Assembly (NCBI GenBank): GCA_942486035.1
Contig: CALNXK010000128.1
Span: 1,627,987 to 1,691,986, forward strand
DNA from: Porites lobata
Lineage: Eukaryota > Cnidaria > Anthozoa > Scleractinia > Poritidae
Reading direction: 5' to 3'
Length of the DNA stretch: 64,000 nucleotides
Position 1 is the first letter of the stretch; every line of letters starts with the position of its first letter. Below, piece after piece: positions 38,702 through 50,882 of the stretch. The translations under genes were made by a program, and so were the position numbers. Under the pieces are notes generated by a model. It was not told the DNA's origin, ran no database searches, and saw only the letters and a program-made list of their open reading frames with translations.

Positions 38702-39181
38702 GATTGCAGAATGCCCGGCCCACTAAATATCTGACTAAAAAAAACGGCTCCCGCAGCCCCCCAAGTCGTCCGATTTGCAAAAGAAATTCTTACATCGACT
38801 GTGGGCGTGCGCGAGTGCGGGAGTACTAGTATACCTTGTTCTATAAGCATACTAGTTACTTGAAATCGACTGCGAGAGTACGGGACCGTGGGAGCACCAG
38901 TTAGCGACTGCGCACAGGAGTGCTTGACTGCGGGAGCACCGTCTAGTATACCTCGTTCTATAAGTACACTAATTACTTGAAATCGACTGCGGGAGAACGG
39001 GACTGCAGTAGCACTAGTTGTATACCCACTTAATATTTTCTTTTTAGCGACTCTGGGATTGCTGGACTGTCGCAGGAGCACTTGTTTTACTCACTTAGAT
39101 TTAAGTATTCGGCATAATAGAAAATGACTGCGGGAGGAGTTTTACAAGTAAGACACTTAGTGGGCCGGGTATTCTGCAATC
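38702..39181. mobile_element. MITE, family E (GATTGCAGAAT ends) with internal tandem repeat
   Basis: The left end GATTGCAGAATGCCCGGCCC (38702) and following ACTAA are inverted at the right end (TTAGTGGGCCGGGTATTCTG ... to 39181). The interior has two copies of a repeat of about 117 bp, starting CTAGTATACC at about 38827 and 38943, plus repeated GACTGCGGGAG motifs. The unit-2 partner is 55743-56222. Confidence 0.75.
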
Positions 39182-39409
39182 GCTAAATAAACACTGGTGA
39201 GATCATGCTGACTATAATTTAAAACTGGGAGTGGGACGGTGCAATAGTTCTTATAGTTCTTAAAATCAACAAAAATACAAGAAAAGGTCTAGCTGAGTCA
39301 ATGTAAAAAGTGAGTGCCGTCCTCAAGTAAAAGAAAATTCTAGGCAATATTTGCTTCTGCGAACAGATATTTTACAGAAAACAGTCGTTGGGTGCCCCTG
39401 AAGAAAAGG

Positions 39410-39818
39410 TTACAGTCAAGCCAAGTCAAGCGTACCCCTCAAGATTCGATTAATGAATTTATTATTCGGAAGCCAGTGAATCCGTTGGTAGTTGTAGATT
39501 TCACATTCATCTCTACATTCTTGCATGCGTAATGAGCCTTGAATTCACACGCGACACTGACGCGAGGCAGTTAGGAAATTTCTACCAGCTCAGTTTCTCT
39601 GAAATTGATGTAAATGTCTTCTAAGAAATTTCGTCCATTCAAAGATTTTCAATCTGACCAAATACAGAGAAGTTCCCGTAAAATATTTCACTGCTCATTA
39701 CGCATGCAGGAATGCCGATTTGAATTTGACACTAGTTACGGGAACGACTAACGGATTCAAACTGAATCAGTTCATAATAGAATTTTGGGGGGTACGCTTG
39801 ACCTGCCTTGACTGTAAG
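39410..39818. mobile_element. Family C MITE in intron 3, unit 1
   Basis: The ends TTACAGTCAAGCCAAGTCAA (39410) and the inverted TTGACCTGCCTTGACTGTAA (to 39818) enclose GCGTACCCC and AATGAATT motifs. Its interior is the reverse orientation of the 29319-29688 member. Confidence 0.8.
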
Positions 39819-40305
39819 TAAGAGGTTTAAAAAAAAAAAACAAATTGATCTAAACGGCCAAGACGTAATCAATGGTCTGGTATTTATACACTGTGGTCAA
39901 GTATATTCGCCGGATGTATTTTAGTTTTGTGGAATTTGCTACTAACAGTTATGAGAATAAACGCCTCCTCGTAGGCTCCGAAAATTATTAGATCATTCAC
40001 GGTATTACTGTTTTACATAATAATTTTGTTTACAGAAGCATCGATGTAACGGAATCAATGACCCAGGGGAGTTCCAGTTTAAAGAGGAATGTTACAAAAG
40101 TCATGGACGTCTTTTAGTATACAAACCGTTCAAGAACCAATCCTTGTGTGTTAGCAAAGACTGTGTTTCCCAGAAACTAACTCTTTATAAGTATAATATT
40201 ACACAAAATGGGACAAAAGACACCACCTGCGGAGGAAGTGACACAACACCATTCGATCGTCTTTGCGCATTCCGGCCAGAGTATTCACGGAAAACTGCTC
40301 AATGA

Positions 40306-42426
40306 TAACTGTGTTGTTCACATTAAGTTTGCATCTGACTAAATTGATAAAGTATATCGTGTAAATTTTATTACACTTTGAATTTTCTATGAAATTGATA
40401 TTTATGGTCGCTAAGCTCGCCCAAAGGTTTCCTTGAGCAAAGACTAGTATTTAAGGACATGATAATCAATAGCTGTGTAACAATGTCAATAGTATTCAAT
40501 TTTCTTTACATATTTTTAAAGAAATTAAAACTCATTGAACCCAACGTTTCAGTTGCTGAGAAAACTTTATTGGGACGGAAGAAGCTGTCGGGGGGCGGGG
40601 GGGTTAGTGGGATAGGAGTTAGAATGAAGCATTCTTAGTTCTCAAACCAAACTTTAAAGACTGGAAACCAAGAAAAGTCTTTGTCTCAAACCAGTCTAAA
40701 AGAGGGTCCTTAACAGTTGAAGTTCTCTAAACAGAGAAAAATTCCGCTCCCATTTTCAAAATTGTTCACCACTTTCACCAAAGTCAGGACTCTCGTAGAA
40801 AGCCTGTGAAAGCCCAGTTAACTCGGTAAATCTGTTTAACCCTAGAGCGTGTGGCTATAGGACCACACTTGCGAAAGGCATGAGGCTCAGAGATGTTTAA
40901 AATTGATAATTTATTTGATTCTATTTTCATTCATGTTGCAACGTCATCATTATAATCAGAGCTTTTCAGTAGTATTTACAAGCTTACAAGGGTTAAAATG
41001 CAGCATCACTTTCTTTCTACAAACACTAAAACTAGATGAATGTAGTATGCACACATGCGACATATATGTGTGAAAACAAACTAGTAGTTATTGCTGGTAA
41101 GATAGATTACGTATTTCCTTAATCCTACTCCTGCTGAAATTCGCAGAATTTGTGTTATGTATAGCATAGTATCCTTTATATCTGAAATAACTTGTTCACC
41201 TGGGGCGTTCTCAACAAAAATTTTTAAGGAAAGCTCCGCGCCGAGGTCTAACCCCTAACCCTTTAATATACCATTTATGACAAAAAAGGTACCTCTTTCA
41301 ATACCTTCTATTAACAATTGTAAACCCCTTTCACTTATACCTTGTTTAGAACTTTGCATCCCATTTAACTGCTGTAAATGCAGTTTCCTTGAGTATAAAT
41401 AATTTATCACAAAACAAGTTTTCTCTACTCATTCACTGCTCAAATATGCATCTGTAAGCCCTTTTGGGCCTTTGTACAGACCGAAATGACAGATTTCTTT
41501 ACCCTTTCATATGCTTCAACTATTAATCCCTGCCCTTTCATATACTTGACGCCTAAAATAGATACCCCTTTCGAGCGAAGCCTCCCCGTATAAGCCATTA
41601 TAGGGAGCACTCCCGGGCTTGGTCATCGCAAGAATGGACTGATTGGTGATACTATGGGGGCCGATTACCATTAAGTGTTTATAATACGAATAGATAGATA
41701 GATTGATTGATAAATAGATAGTGACTTTATTTAGCGAGGGTAGCACATAACAGTATTAAAAACTGATAATCCAGTGGCCCTCGAATTCGAATGAAAATTT
41801 TGTCTGCACCAACGTCGTAAGCCTATATCATTCCACTAAATTTTATAATCTCACTACAGAAAAACCGAGATCAGACTTATTCGCCTAGTCCCTAGTGGAA
41901 AAACCAAAAGGCACAATTCTGCTTGCAACTTACAGGAACTCGACCTAAATGAACGCAGCTTATTGCTAAGTCAGTGGTATAGGCCGCGAGAAAAGGTCTC
42001 CATCTGGCATCTTCTGATCAAATGCCGGGAGTCCGTCAAAGGGTAAATGATCACACTCTTTCAAGAATTTTTTTGATTTTAATTACATTTTGGAAAGTCA
42101 AAAATAGCTTGTTGCAAAGTAAGAAATAGCTTGACGGTGCCGTTAATTCAATGTGTTGATCACCAGTTGGTATCGGCAGCAAGAAGTGGTAATAAACTGA
42201 AATCCGGCTGCATTATCGCAAAGTGATACTTGTCAAAACAAATCTCATTATTTCTAAACTTGTTTGTCGTCGAAGTACTTACAAACACCCCCGAAGACCA
42301 CCCGAAAGTATTGAAAAGTGCTTATTGATGCATTGCGTGTCGTTTTTCTTTAAGCCGAATCCACGGGGGTGATAAAGGAACCTGATCATGAAAACGTCTT
42401 GCTGCGTAAGCGTCGTTATTCTTCAT
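40306..42426. other. Non-coding region after the unit-1 secreted-protein gene
   Basis: The ATTAAA at 40524 may end the transcript. Positions 41250-41400 are a diverged direct copy of sequence near 37880-38000 (shared GTTTAGAACTTTGC and TTAACTGCTGTAAATG). Positions 41570-41620 contain GCCTCCCCGTATAAGCC, the inverse of the GGGAGGCTCCGC motif near 37858. Nothing here looks coding. Confidence 0.55.
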
Positions 42427-43495
42427 CTAAGCCAACTGGGGCGTCCCTCTTGGTATGAAGGACCTTTTCAAGGAACCTTGGCCACAACTCCTATGAAGAC
42501 ACTCCAGAGCACAGATATCAGCGCAAATCTTCGGGTATCCACTTAAAGAAATGTCATTCATCTTCGGCCTTTGTCCAATGCGCTTAACCAATGTAGGATG
42601 AAGGCCACAGCAGCGCCTAGGACAGACGCGTGCCCATTTCTTAAAACGGATTGGAAGACTCAAAGCATTTGTGGCAGGCATAATTAATATCACAGGGGTA
42701 TCCAATGATGGCTTCCCTCCTAAATACATTGAAAACACTTTTTAGGCTATCCAAAGTACGTTTAGACCTCTAGAAATGCATTCTAAATTTGTACCTGTTC
42801 GGTCATCCTAGGGGAACTTGAGTCTTTTTGAAATTACAAGGGCTTCAATATTATTATTCCGAAAACTTTAGATGCAATTTGATTAAATTAATTCGAAAGT
42901 GAGAATTCTTCTGATTCCTCTGCATCACATTTTTGAATCCAAAAATGTTAGGTTTCCTTTTTTGTATGAATTAAATAGCCAGAGTATCCTGGGAGGTAAA
43001 CTGTGAAAAATGAAACTGCAGAAAATCGTAGGAGATTTATTATATATTAAGTTTTGAAAATTGTACATGAATGGAACGGTGACCTACAAATTTTTAGTGG
43101 TCCTCAAGTAACAGAAAATTCGAGGTAGTCTTTGCTTCTCCAAACAGATATTTTACAAAAAAGAGTCGTTGGGTGCTCCTGATATCAGTTTCGGAACTGT
43201 TGCAATCTCACTGAGTAAAGCAAATGGTTGCATTAAGAAAGTTTATTATGGACGACACAGAGGCTATGGAACTTTCTTGAGCATGCCTTTTCAAAATAGT
43301 AAGCTGCGTTTCAAGAAGTTCCCTGTTTATATCTGAACCATAAAAGTTGCAGACTGATAATAGCCAGTCATTTGAGAAATCGTCCCCTGAAGCTGTCTTG
43401 GGAAGCAAGTTTTCAAGATTCGTAGAGATTTTATGCCCTGTCGTTCGTTGATCAAATCTAGACTTGATCCCAGGGCTATCGGTCCAAGGCTTCAA
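42427..43495 (-). pseudogene. hAT-family (ZMYM1-type) transposase fragment, unit 1
   Basis: Two frames on the minus strand follow the order of a hAT C-terminus. The upstream one (43495-43208, 95 codons) has FYGSDINRELLETQLTILK, the segment before the dimerisation region in ZMYM1-like proteins. The downstream one (42738-42427) has VILIMPATNALS, the start of the hAT dimerisation motif normally followed by a SER-type helix. After that the frame departs from the family, so a frameshift or decay is likely. The N-terminal and catalytic parts are absent because the duplication unit ends about 100 bp further on. The fragment is non-functional and is repeated at 59478-60546. Confidence 0.65.
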
Positions 43496-44023
43496 AATAT
43501 ATACGTCTGTAATTAAGATAGAGGAAAATGTGTAATTAAAATGGAAAATGAAGTAAAAAACCGGTATATAGGAAACTGCATGTTAAGAACATCCAGGCTG
43601 AAATTTGCCCAAACAGGCACCTTCTATAGAAAAACAACTTTCAGTCTTTTCTACTGATGAACCATTTCAGTTTGTTGCTGAACATTTATATTTCGAACTT
43701 AATAGTCACTGGAGTGTTATTCTAAGTTGTTTATATCTTGCATTTGAATAGTTGATTGCCTTGATTCTCCGAACAGACCCTTTTCAGTCGGTCTGGTCGA
43801 GGCTTGACTGACGATCGGACGCCAGAGCCGAGCTCGAAGCGTGCTCGTTACTTGCTCGTAACATTCCGGAACATGCTTTCACGCTCGGTCATCCCTAGGA
43901 ACTGCTAGTTGAGTATTTCTTCGCGAGACTTTTTTGGCGGATCTTGAAAAAATCGTAAAGTTTAGAATTGGCGAAAATTATTTAGCAAGAAGATTCTCTT
44001 TTATTTGTTTGGTTACCTTTCAG

Positions 44024-44176
44024 TACCTCGTGTATGACACACAGATCATGATGGGAGGGGGGAAAATGTACGCTATTTCCCCAGAAGAGTACATCTTTGC
44101 CGCGCTGAACCTCTACCTGGATATCGTCAACTTGTTCTTGTACATCCTCCAGTTAATTTCAGCTGCAAGAAACTAA
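44024..44176 (+). CDS. Duplicated TMBIM4 terminal exon (unit 2)
   Basis: All 153 nt including the stop codon are identical to the native exon 27585-27737 (50 codons). The acceptor GGTTACCTTTCAG is kept, so it could serve as an alternative last exon of TMBIM4. The phase is 0, as for the native exon. The flanks differ by several bases within 40 nt on each side, so the exon looks better preserved than its surroundings. It has no start codon or promoter of its own that I can see, so without splicing from TMBIM4 it would be an exon relic. Confidence 0.6.
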   Translation, partial: YLVYDTQIMMGGGKMYAISPEEYIFAALNLYLDIVNLFLYILQLISAARN

Positions 44177-45756
44177 AGTATTCTACGTATTAAAGGGTGT
44201 AGAACGATCTGAGGGAGCGTAGATAGTCCACCCTTAAAAATAAAAAGATCTGTTGCAACCCCACAGTATCAATTCAGCCCTACAGGACAAAGTCCTATTC
44301 AGCCTCTCTTGGAGGTATTCGAGCACAATTTAGAATGAAACAGCCCCTTCAAAAGCTTATTCCAGCCCTCACGGGGACTCATTTTAAGCCTTATGTCGAA
44401 GTAAGCCCTAGGTAATTGGAATGTATTAACCCTGATTAAGGAAGCCACATCAGAACCCAAAAAAGAGGACTTTATTTTACTCACCAAAACTTCTCAAGTT
44501 TTAGGGCTGAAACAGATCTCTCTGATTTACAGTGATAAATGACTAAGAACTGCCTAACTGCCCATATATTACAGAAGTCAAGTGTTTTTCGTAAAGAAAC
44601 TTTTTTTTCTACATAAAATGCTTTGATTCCTCTCTCTTTCCCCTAGAGCAATATTAAGAAGCATATTATAAATGCCGAACATTTGAATGAATGGCAGAAT
44701 AAGTAAGAATAAATAAAACAACAATGCAGTGTCGCAAATGAGACGTGCGAGTTTCAAAGAAGTGGTCGCGTACTCTGATATTTAGCCCCCACCATTTACA
44801 TGGAAAAACCAGTCGGTTCACGGTTGAGGCAAACGATGAGCAAAATTCAGGTAATGGAGGATGGTAAATTCCATCGGGAACAGCGTTTGTCATTCGCTGA
44901 AATCAGTCCCATTTACCAAAAATTAACGAACGGATACTAAATCCTGAAACTGGAATCAAAGATGGCTCTGAAGAAATGAACCTGAACATGAACTTCCGTT
45001 CGGAACATTTTAAACCAGAAAAACAGGACTACCTTTTCAGATGTTCCTTTTCAGTTGGGACGACCGTAAAAGTCGTGATTCAATAACTTTCCAACCGGAT
45101 TTTCCGAAAACTTATTTGTAGATGAATAAAACTGATCTATACCTTTTAAGACTTTCCGCGTTTATTTTGGAATTTTTTTATGGGAGCGACCAGAACAGGT
45201 GTGCTCCACTTACTTTCTAACCGGATTTTCTGGAAACATTTTGTAAATGGTGTACAATGGTTAGGTGCCTTTTATACTGGAAGATCCCCTCTTGTAATAG
45301 GACACGTCTTCATTCTGTTCATTGTCCTCGTGTAAATGGCATAAATATGTGTTATTTCAACGTATACGTTATCTTCATGCCGATTGATGGTCTTGTTTCT
45401 TGTACAAATATTGATCACCTCATGGCATTACGCTCGTCTTAAGGCTAATTCCTGCTTACTGTATCACGGGTACATATAAGGACATTTAAAAGAGTCACGA
45501 GATTAAAAAGGAGAAGTCGTTACGTCACGTTGCCATGGTAGCAACATTTCTGGATGACAACAAACCGAAAACGTCATTCAAAAGGTGAATTCGCACTGTT
45601 TCAAACTTCATCGATCTTATTCAATTTCCTTCAATTTGTCAAATGTTGGCGAAATTTTGTGGATCGGAAAGGACCGTATTTAAGTTAAGAAAAAGAACAT
45701 TTTTGTGCTGTGTTCGCCCGCTCCATAAAGCGGGCGCGTGAAATTTACAGAAAACA

Positions 45757-46127
45757 GGTCAAGCGTACCCCCAAGATTCTATTAATGAATTGATTATTTG
45801 AAAAATGAATCTGTTAGTCGTTCCCGTAACTGGTGTCAAATTCAAAGCGGCATTTCTGCATGCGTAATGAGCAGTGAATATTTTACGAGAACTTCTCTGT
45901 ATTTGGTCAGATTGAAAATCTTTGAATGGATTAAGTTTCTTAGAAGACATTTACATCAAATTCAGGAAAACGGAGCTGGTAGAAATTTCATAACTGCCTC
46001 GCGTGTGAATTCACGGCTCATTACACACGCAAGAGTGCAGAGATCAATCTGAAATCTACAACTAGCAACGGATTCAACTTTTGAATGATAAATTCATTAA
46101 TGGTTTCTTGGGGGTTACGCTTGACCT
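45757..46127. mobile_element. Family C MITE, unit 2 (first)
   Basis: Equivalent of 29319-29688, with GGTCAAGCGTACCCCCAAG at the left and inverted ends at 46127. Confidence 0.8.
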
Positions 46128-46288
46128 GGTTTGACTGTAAAGGAAGTTTCATCTCGCAGTCGTGTAATGACGACTAAGAAATGTACAAACTGAAAAAGCG
46201 TGTTGCACGGGCAAAGGTGTGGTTTTTGCTAATCTAAACGTATTGCTTCTTTGCCGTTCTCCTTGCCTTCAGTCTCGTAGTTGCTTAA

Positions 46289-46678
46289 AGGGGCTGTGTC
46301 ATGGCAGTCCAGTTCATTTTGTTTAATTTTGCCAATTATTTGCCCTCTATCGCTATGGAACTTAAAGTAAGAAAGAAATTACATGTAAATGACAAAATCA
46401 GGGATCCGAGACAAACAAATATGTCTCCTGAGCATTATTTTTGAAGTTGCAAGCAGCAGGGATCAACTTTGAAAAACTGTTGGGCTGAACAATTTTCAAA
46501 AACCCTAATTTCAATCCATTTCAATCTTCTTCAGTTTTGCACATCCGTGGCATCTGTTGTTTCTGTTATGTTATTTTAACCTTCCTTTAAAGTTTTAAGC
46601 GGTTATTTTTATGTTTCTCTCAATTTAACAGGCATTTTATAATTTCCTAATTTGACTGAATTTCGTGACACAGCTCCT
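46289..46678. mobile_element. 390-bp MITE with TTAA target duplication, unit 2 only
   Basis: The ends AGGGGCTGTGTCA and TGACACAGCTCCT are inverses with one mismatch. TTAA flanks both sides (46285-46288 and 46679-46682). Unit 1 holds the empty site with one TTAA (29847-29850), so insertion and target duplication are seen directly. TTAA is the piggyBac target; no transposase is present. Confidence 0.9.
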
Positions 46679-49600
46679 TTAAGCTCCCAATTGCTGTTAT
46701 CCAGAAATTTTGCTACCATGGTAACGTGACGTCACACTTCTTTTCTTTATTCTGTGCTTAGGTCATTACTTAGTGTCTTAACCCATTCATAAAATGCTTC
46801 GTTCAGAGATATGAAGAAGATATGAAACAAATTTCATCAGGGAGCACTAACTATGATGGTGATGTTTGCAAGCAGAGCATTAAAACTTTTTCTTTTTTCA
46901 AGTTTCAATCCATGGCCATCTTAACCATCTGTTGTAACAGACCGTGGGACAGTTTTAAGCCTAAATGTAGCCTAAAACTGGACCATTAATTTTGGAATTC
47001 AATAAATGTGAAGACAGGTTTTAGCTTTTAAAAGTATAGTAGTAGATAGAGTGACATGGCCATAGCATTCCAGAATATAGTAGGAAATTAAAAAACATTC
47101 GATTTTGTATCGAATGGTGCTCCACAAATGATAGTAACCCTGTAAAACGTAAAGTAATTTATTGTTTGTGGGGACAAAAATATATATACAGAAGCCCATT
47201 GCAAAGTGAAGATCACTGATCACTGGCGAAAGTCAACTCGGTCTTTCTGGTTACTCATTATAGGTTACTCAGTCTGGGTACTATAGTGTCGGCGTAAGGT
47301 GTCGATAATAGAGAGCTTTAAATTCTGAGACGAGGACGACTTCGAGTACGAGATTTTCTCAATACTGAGTACTGCTCACGAGCCGTGAACCAGCGTCATT
47401 TTGGTGGCAAAACGTGATAGCCGTCGTAATTCTACTAAGAGTTTTCAAAGTCGTAGTGGCGGGAACAGGTCATCAAACGTAAGAAGTTTTATCATTTTGC
47501 GATCGGAAGAGGGTTTAACCTTCTTTAGTATAAATAACCCTATGAACATTTTTGGTGTCTTTTTTTAGAATACGCATTAAAACTTTGAGTTAAATCTCGT
47601 ATTCGTACTCGTTTTCGTCCTCAAATCTAAAGCTAACTACTATAGAGAGCCGAGGACAAGAAAGCAACTCCGTAAAAGAGAGTTGACTATTTTAAAGTGA
47701 AAGAAACACAATTTGGTTTGTAGATGCAATTTTTCTGCATCGTTACCCGCGAATGTTGACCGCCCGCTATTATTAATTATAACGCGCGCTCAAAGCAGTA
47801 CGCGTCAATGTCTGAGTGACTATATTTTGTTTTTACATTGACAGTTATGCTGAAGGTTTAGAATCCATATCGAGATGGAAAACTATTAGTTCACCGAAAC
47901 AATTCTTTTTGAACGTAATAATTTGTCCTCGTCATACAATCTTTTTTGCATATCAGTAAGAGTGTTGTTTTACCGGCCCACACCAAATACCGTAGTCTTA
48001 TTTTTCTGCCGATTTTAACGCTTAAAATATTGTATTTAATTCTTAAACTATAGCTTATCAGTTTATGACATTTCCGTTTTACAATGTTTTGGGGTTTCAA
48101 TTACAAGGTGTTAGGTGTCTAGACCTAGTTTTGTCGTTAAGAGATAGGAATGATTTTATACAGTTAAAAAATAACATTGTATTGTATTTACAGATTTATA
48201 GCACACAAAATTTTGATCCTGGGGTTCATTCTTAAAATATCCTTAAAATTTCAGCTTCGATATTCTTATAAAATATATTCTTACAGAGAAAAAGAGTGTG
48301 GCTCGCACAGATGACTACAAAAACACGTACCTATCTTTTTTCGGTTAACAAATTCAGTGTCTTTCTTTAGATTTCGTTAAAATTTGTGAACGCTTCATCT
48401 TGTGCTATTGACTTGTGGAAGCACTTGGAGGATACTAAAGCTCACAAAAACTCAAGGTATTTGTTGACGTTATCAGCGAATATCATGGAATATGAAGCAC
48501 GCTAGCGCTATTGAATTTAATTTGTATGTGTTAAACTGAGTCCTCTGTTAACTCAAGGACTTCCGCTTCCTAACTCGTGATTTCATGACGGGAGGTAAAA
48601 TTGCGAATTCCGATTTTGGATTGAGGTTTTACCCCTTTGCACCGGATTAAGATTCACCGTCTATCTTTTTGGTGACATCAGAACACTGACAGTACAAAAA
48701 AATTGAGCATGTTATGGTAGTTTAATCTTGTTTTTGAACCCTCTGTTAACTTGAACTTAACACATAATTGATGCTTTCTACAGTTCAGTCGGTGATTTGT
48801 CGGGAAAAAATCCAATTCAGGCTACAAGGTCAGGGAAAACGTGGGAAGTTTCTTTTGAGTTAGGCAAAATCTTAATTTTCAGGAATAGTGATGACTGAAG
48901 CATTTCCGGTCACTGGGTTCTGAAGGATGTCTTAATTAATTCTTTATGAAAAAGGTAAACCGTTCTTTTGAAGGGCTGGTAGAAACGTTTTAATTAATAA
49001 GGACGGAATGATATTTTGCATTTAATTGGTTTGGGTAATTTCATAGTTTTAATCGGGAAAATGTCGGGGCATTTTTAAAACCGTTGTCTAAAAACCAAAA
49101 CTGACGATATGTTCTTATTTCCCTTCAGTTAACTGGATTCAATTTCCTATTATGTAAACCGGAAAAATTATATGTTCACGGCCCAATAATTCTTTTGAAC
49201 GGTTTCTTGTCCATATGCCTTAGAATTTTCTCGTATTGTCTCGCTAAGAATATTTTTACGGCTACGGACATATGAGATTACCTTTTGTAAAACTAAAATA
49301 GGAGTGTTTCGCAGGCGTCAACGAATTTGAAAGCTAATCTTAAAAAGCTTTCTATGGATGGCAGTTCTAACTTAAACAGAACAAACTAAAGATTAATTGT
49401 TAAACGTAACGGGAATGTATTTCATTTTTATGCGCACTCAAGTGAATTAAATTTTGGAGGAGGTAAAGGGGCAATGCCACGAGGATATTACTCAGGTTTT
49501 AGGTCAATTATGTGCTGATATCATTACTTAATGTCTTTGCCGATACACAAAATTCTCCTGTACAGTTATGAAGTGGATATTAAACAAATTTCGCCACAAA

Positions 49601-50790
49601 CCATAGTATTTTTTGGTGATTTTGCAGGCACAGCATGATTGACACATGAAAAAGTTGGCTGGACTTTTTTGAAGTGTACATCCATTTCCATGCAACAGAC
49701 GACAGGAAACTGTTTTAATGCTTAAAGAAAAAACTAGACTATTATTTTTGGAATTCAATGATGGGAACGATATTTTAACTTTTAAAAAGATACAAAATAG
49801 CGTGACCTAGCCCTTTTAAGGCGTTTATGTAGTTAGACGCTACCGTTTGGTGTGGCCGTCACTATGAAGCGGAAAAAAATGATGTTTGCCTTAAAATATG
49901 AGATTCCGGATTTACAAGACCGACAAAAAAGCGGTGGGAGATTTATAGAAATTTTGGTAAATTTGGATGTGGTTTTGCGGTTTTTTACGTTTCCGTTTCT
50001 GATTTTAGCTCTTTTCTGTTCTGTATTGAGATTTTGAATCACTTTCTCTCCCCTTCTAAGGTCCCCTTTGAATTGAATGAGAAACCAAAGCTTTTTGTAT
50101 GATTTTAAAGAAGCTAGTAGTTATTTGTTTAACTAGAACCGGACATTGCCCAAAGGTAAAAAAAAAAATCATAAAGACAGTTTATCATGCATTTGTATAT
50201 TTTGGTATCCAAACAGCAAGAAACAAACTTGGGAAACATATCAACCGCCCATGCACGCAGTCTGAAATCAAAGATTTTGCTGTCAGTCCGAGAAGATTAC
50301 TCGGAGCAAACACTCGTGTAAAGAGGCCAGGATACGTGCTCATCGTCTCGTTTATGGGGTGTGCGGGAGAAAATCAGAGGAAAGGTATTTTTAGCTTTGC
50401 AGGTATCCCTTTGGGCTATGCGTGAAGAAATAAAAAAACAAAAGAGAGAAAAAGAACGAACGAAATCATTTGAAGCAAACATAAAACACAATAATTATAT
50501 AATAATAATAATTATAGAATGGTATCCTTTAGAGGTCAAAGAAAACCTGGACCACGCCCAGGAACAGGTCTCCTGTAAGTGCTTACACCAATATTCTCGA
50601 ATAGTCGCCCTTTAGCCTTGAAACCGATGTGATAGTGATCAACCGGGATAATTAAGGGATAATATTTGTTCTTATGGTAGAACAGTTCAGCTTTTTACGT
50701 GACCTCTCATAACGGAAAAATTCAATAGGATCTCAATTCCTTAGACATTACACAACAGTTAAAAACAACCCAAGTTCTAGCAAAGAAAGA

Positions 50791-50798
50791 TATATAAG
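50791..50798 (+). promoter_or_regulatory. TATA box of unit-2 secreted-protein gene
   Basis: TATATAAG lies 85 bp before the start ATG at 50883, as in unit 1. Confidence 0.7.
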
Positions 50799-50882
50799 CG
50801 GGCTGGGTTTTAACAACTGAAAAATAAGTTGAATCAGTTAACTGGTCTATCTTAAAGTCCTAAGGAGGAGAAGTCTTTAGAA

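Larger units (their letters stand above)
37989..40035 (+). other. Repeat-filled intron 3 of the unit-1 secreted-protein gene
   Basis: It contains a tRNA-like SINE head (38606-38670), a MITE (38702-39181) and a family C MITE (39410-39818). The long minus-strand frame at 38455-39081 (208 codons) runs through the MITE's internal repeats and the SINE and is not regarded as a gene. Confidence 0.65.
34873..40305 (+). pseudogene. Secreted cysteine-containing FGF/IL-1-like protein, unit-1 copy with damaged exon 3
   Basis: The four-exon layout matches the unit-2 paralog: 34873-34899, 35176-35353, exon 3 from 37672, and 40036-40305. Exons 1-2 encode a signal peptide (MELFRCVFIFLGVFLSALK). Exon 4 (89 codons) is almost identical to unit 2. 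In exon 3, about 39 nt including the normal donor (GAG|GTGTGT in unit 2) are missing. The break lies between two AATCA repeats, so after GTGAATCA the frame reads into former intron and stops at 37988, giving a 173-aa product without exon 4. An in-frame GT just upstream (ATG|GTGAAT, also present in unit 2) could rescue splicing to exon 4 with a ten-residue loss. It is therefore either a pseudogene or a changed isoform; I favour loss of the ancestral form. A possible poly(A) signal ATTAAA is at 40524. Confidence 0.6.
26966..43592 (+). repeat. Segmental duplication, unit 1 (16.6 kb)
   Basis: It begins at CCAGGCTGAAATTT within TMBIM4 intron 11. It contains the native last exon of TMBIM4, a secreted-protein gene with a damaged exon 3 (34873-40305) and a hAT fragment (42427-43495). 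The same order recurs in unit 2. Similarity to unit 2 is moderate before the exon (27000-27580), high from 27585 to 38150 and almost complete from 38160 to 43592 (estimates by eye). Insertions private to each unit are listed separately. Confidence 0.9.
45513..46735. mobile_element. Family A element in unit 2, doubly interrupted
   Basis: Same ends as 29076-29902. Its extra length is explained by the private MITE at 46289-46678. Confidence 0.65.
44177..50882. other. Non-coding part of unit 2 before the secreted-protein gene
   Basis: The layout is as in unit 1, with a family A element (45513-46735) carrying a family C MITE (45757-46127) and a private TTAA-bounded MITE (46289-46678). The family D MITE of unit 1 is absent. 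No exon is supported. Confidence 0.6.

Noticed and set aside
38455..39081. 208-codon minus-strand open frame, also present in unit 2 (55493-56122)
   Set aside because: It runs through a tRNA-like SINE head and the internal tandem repeats of a MITE. Conservation between units reflects recent duplication, since the non-coding flanks are equally similar.
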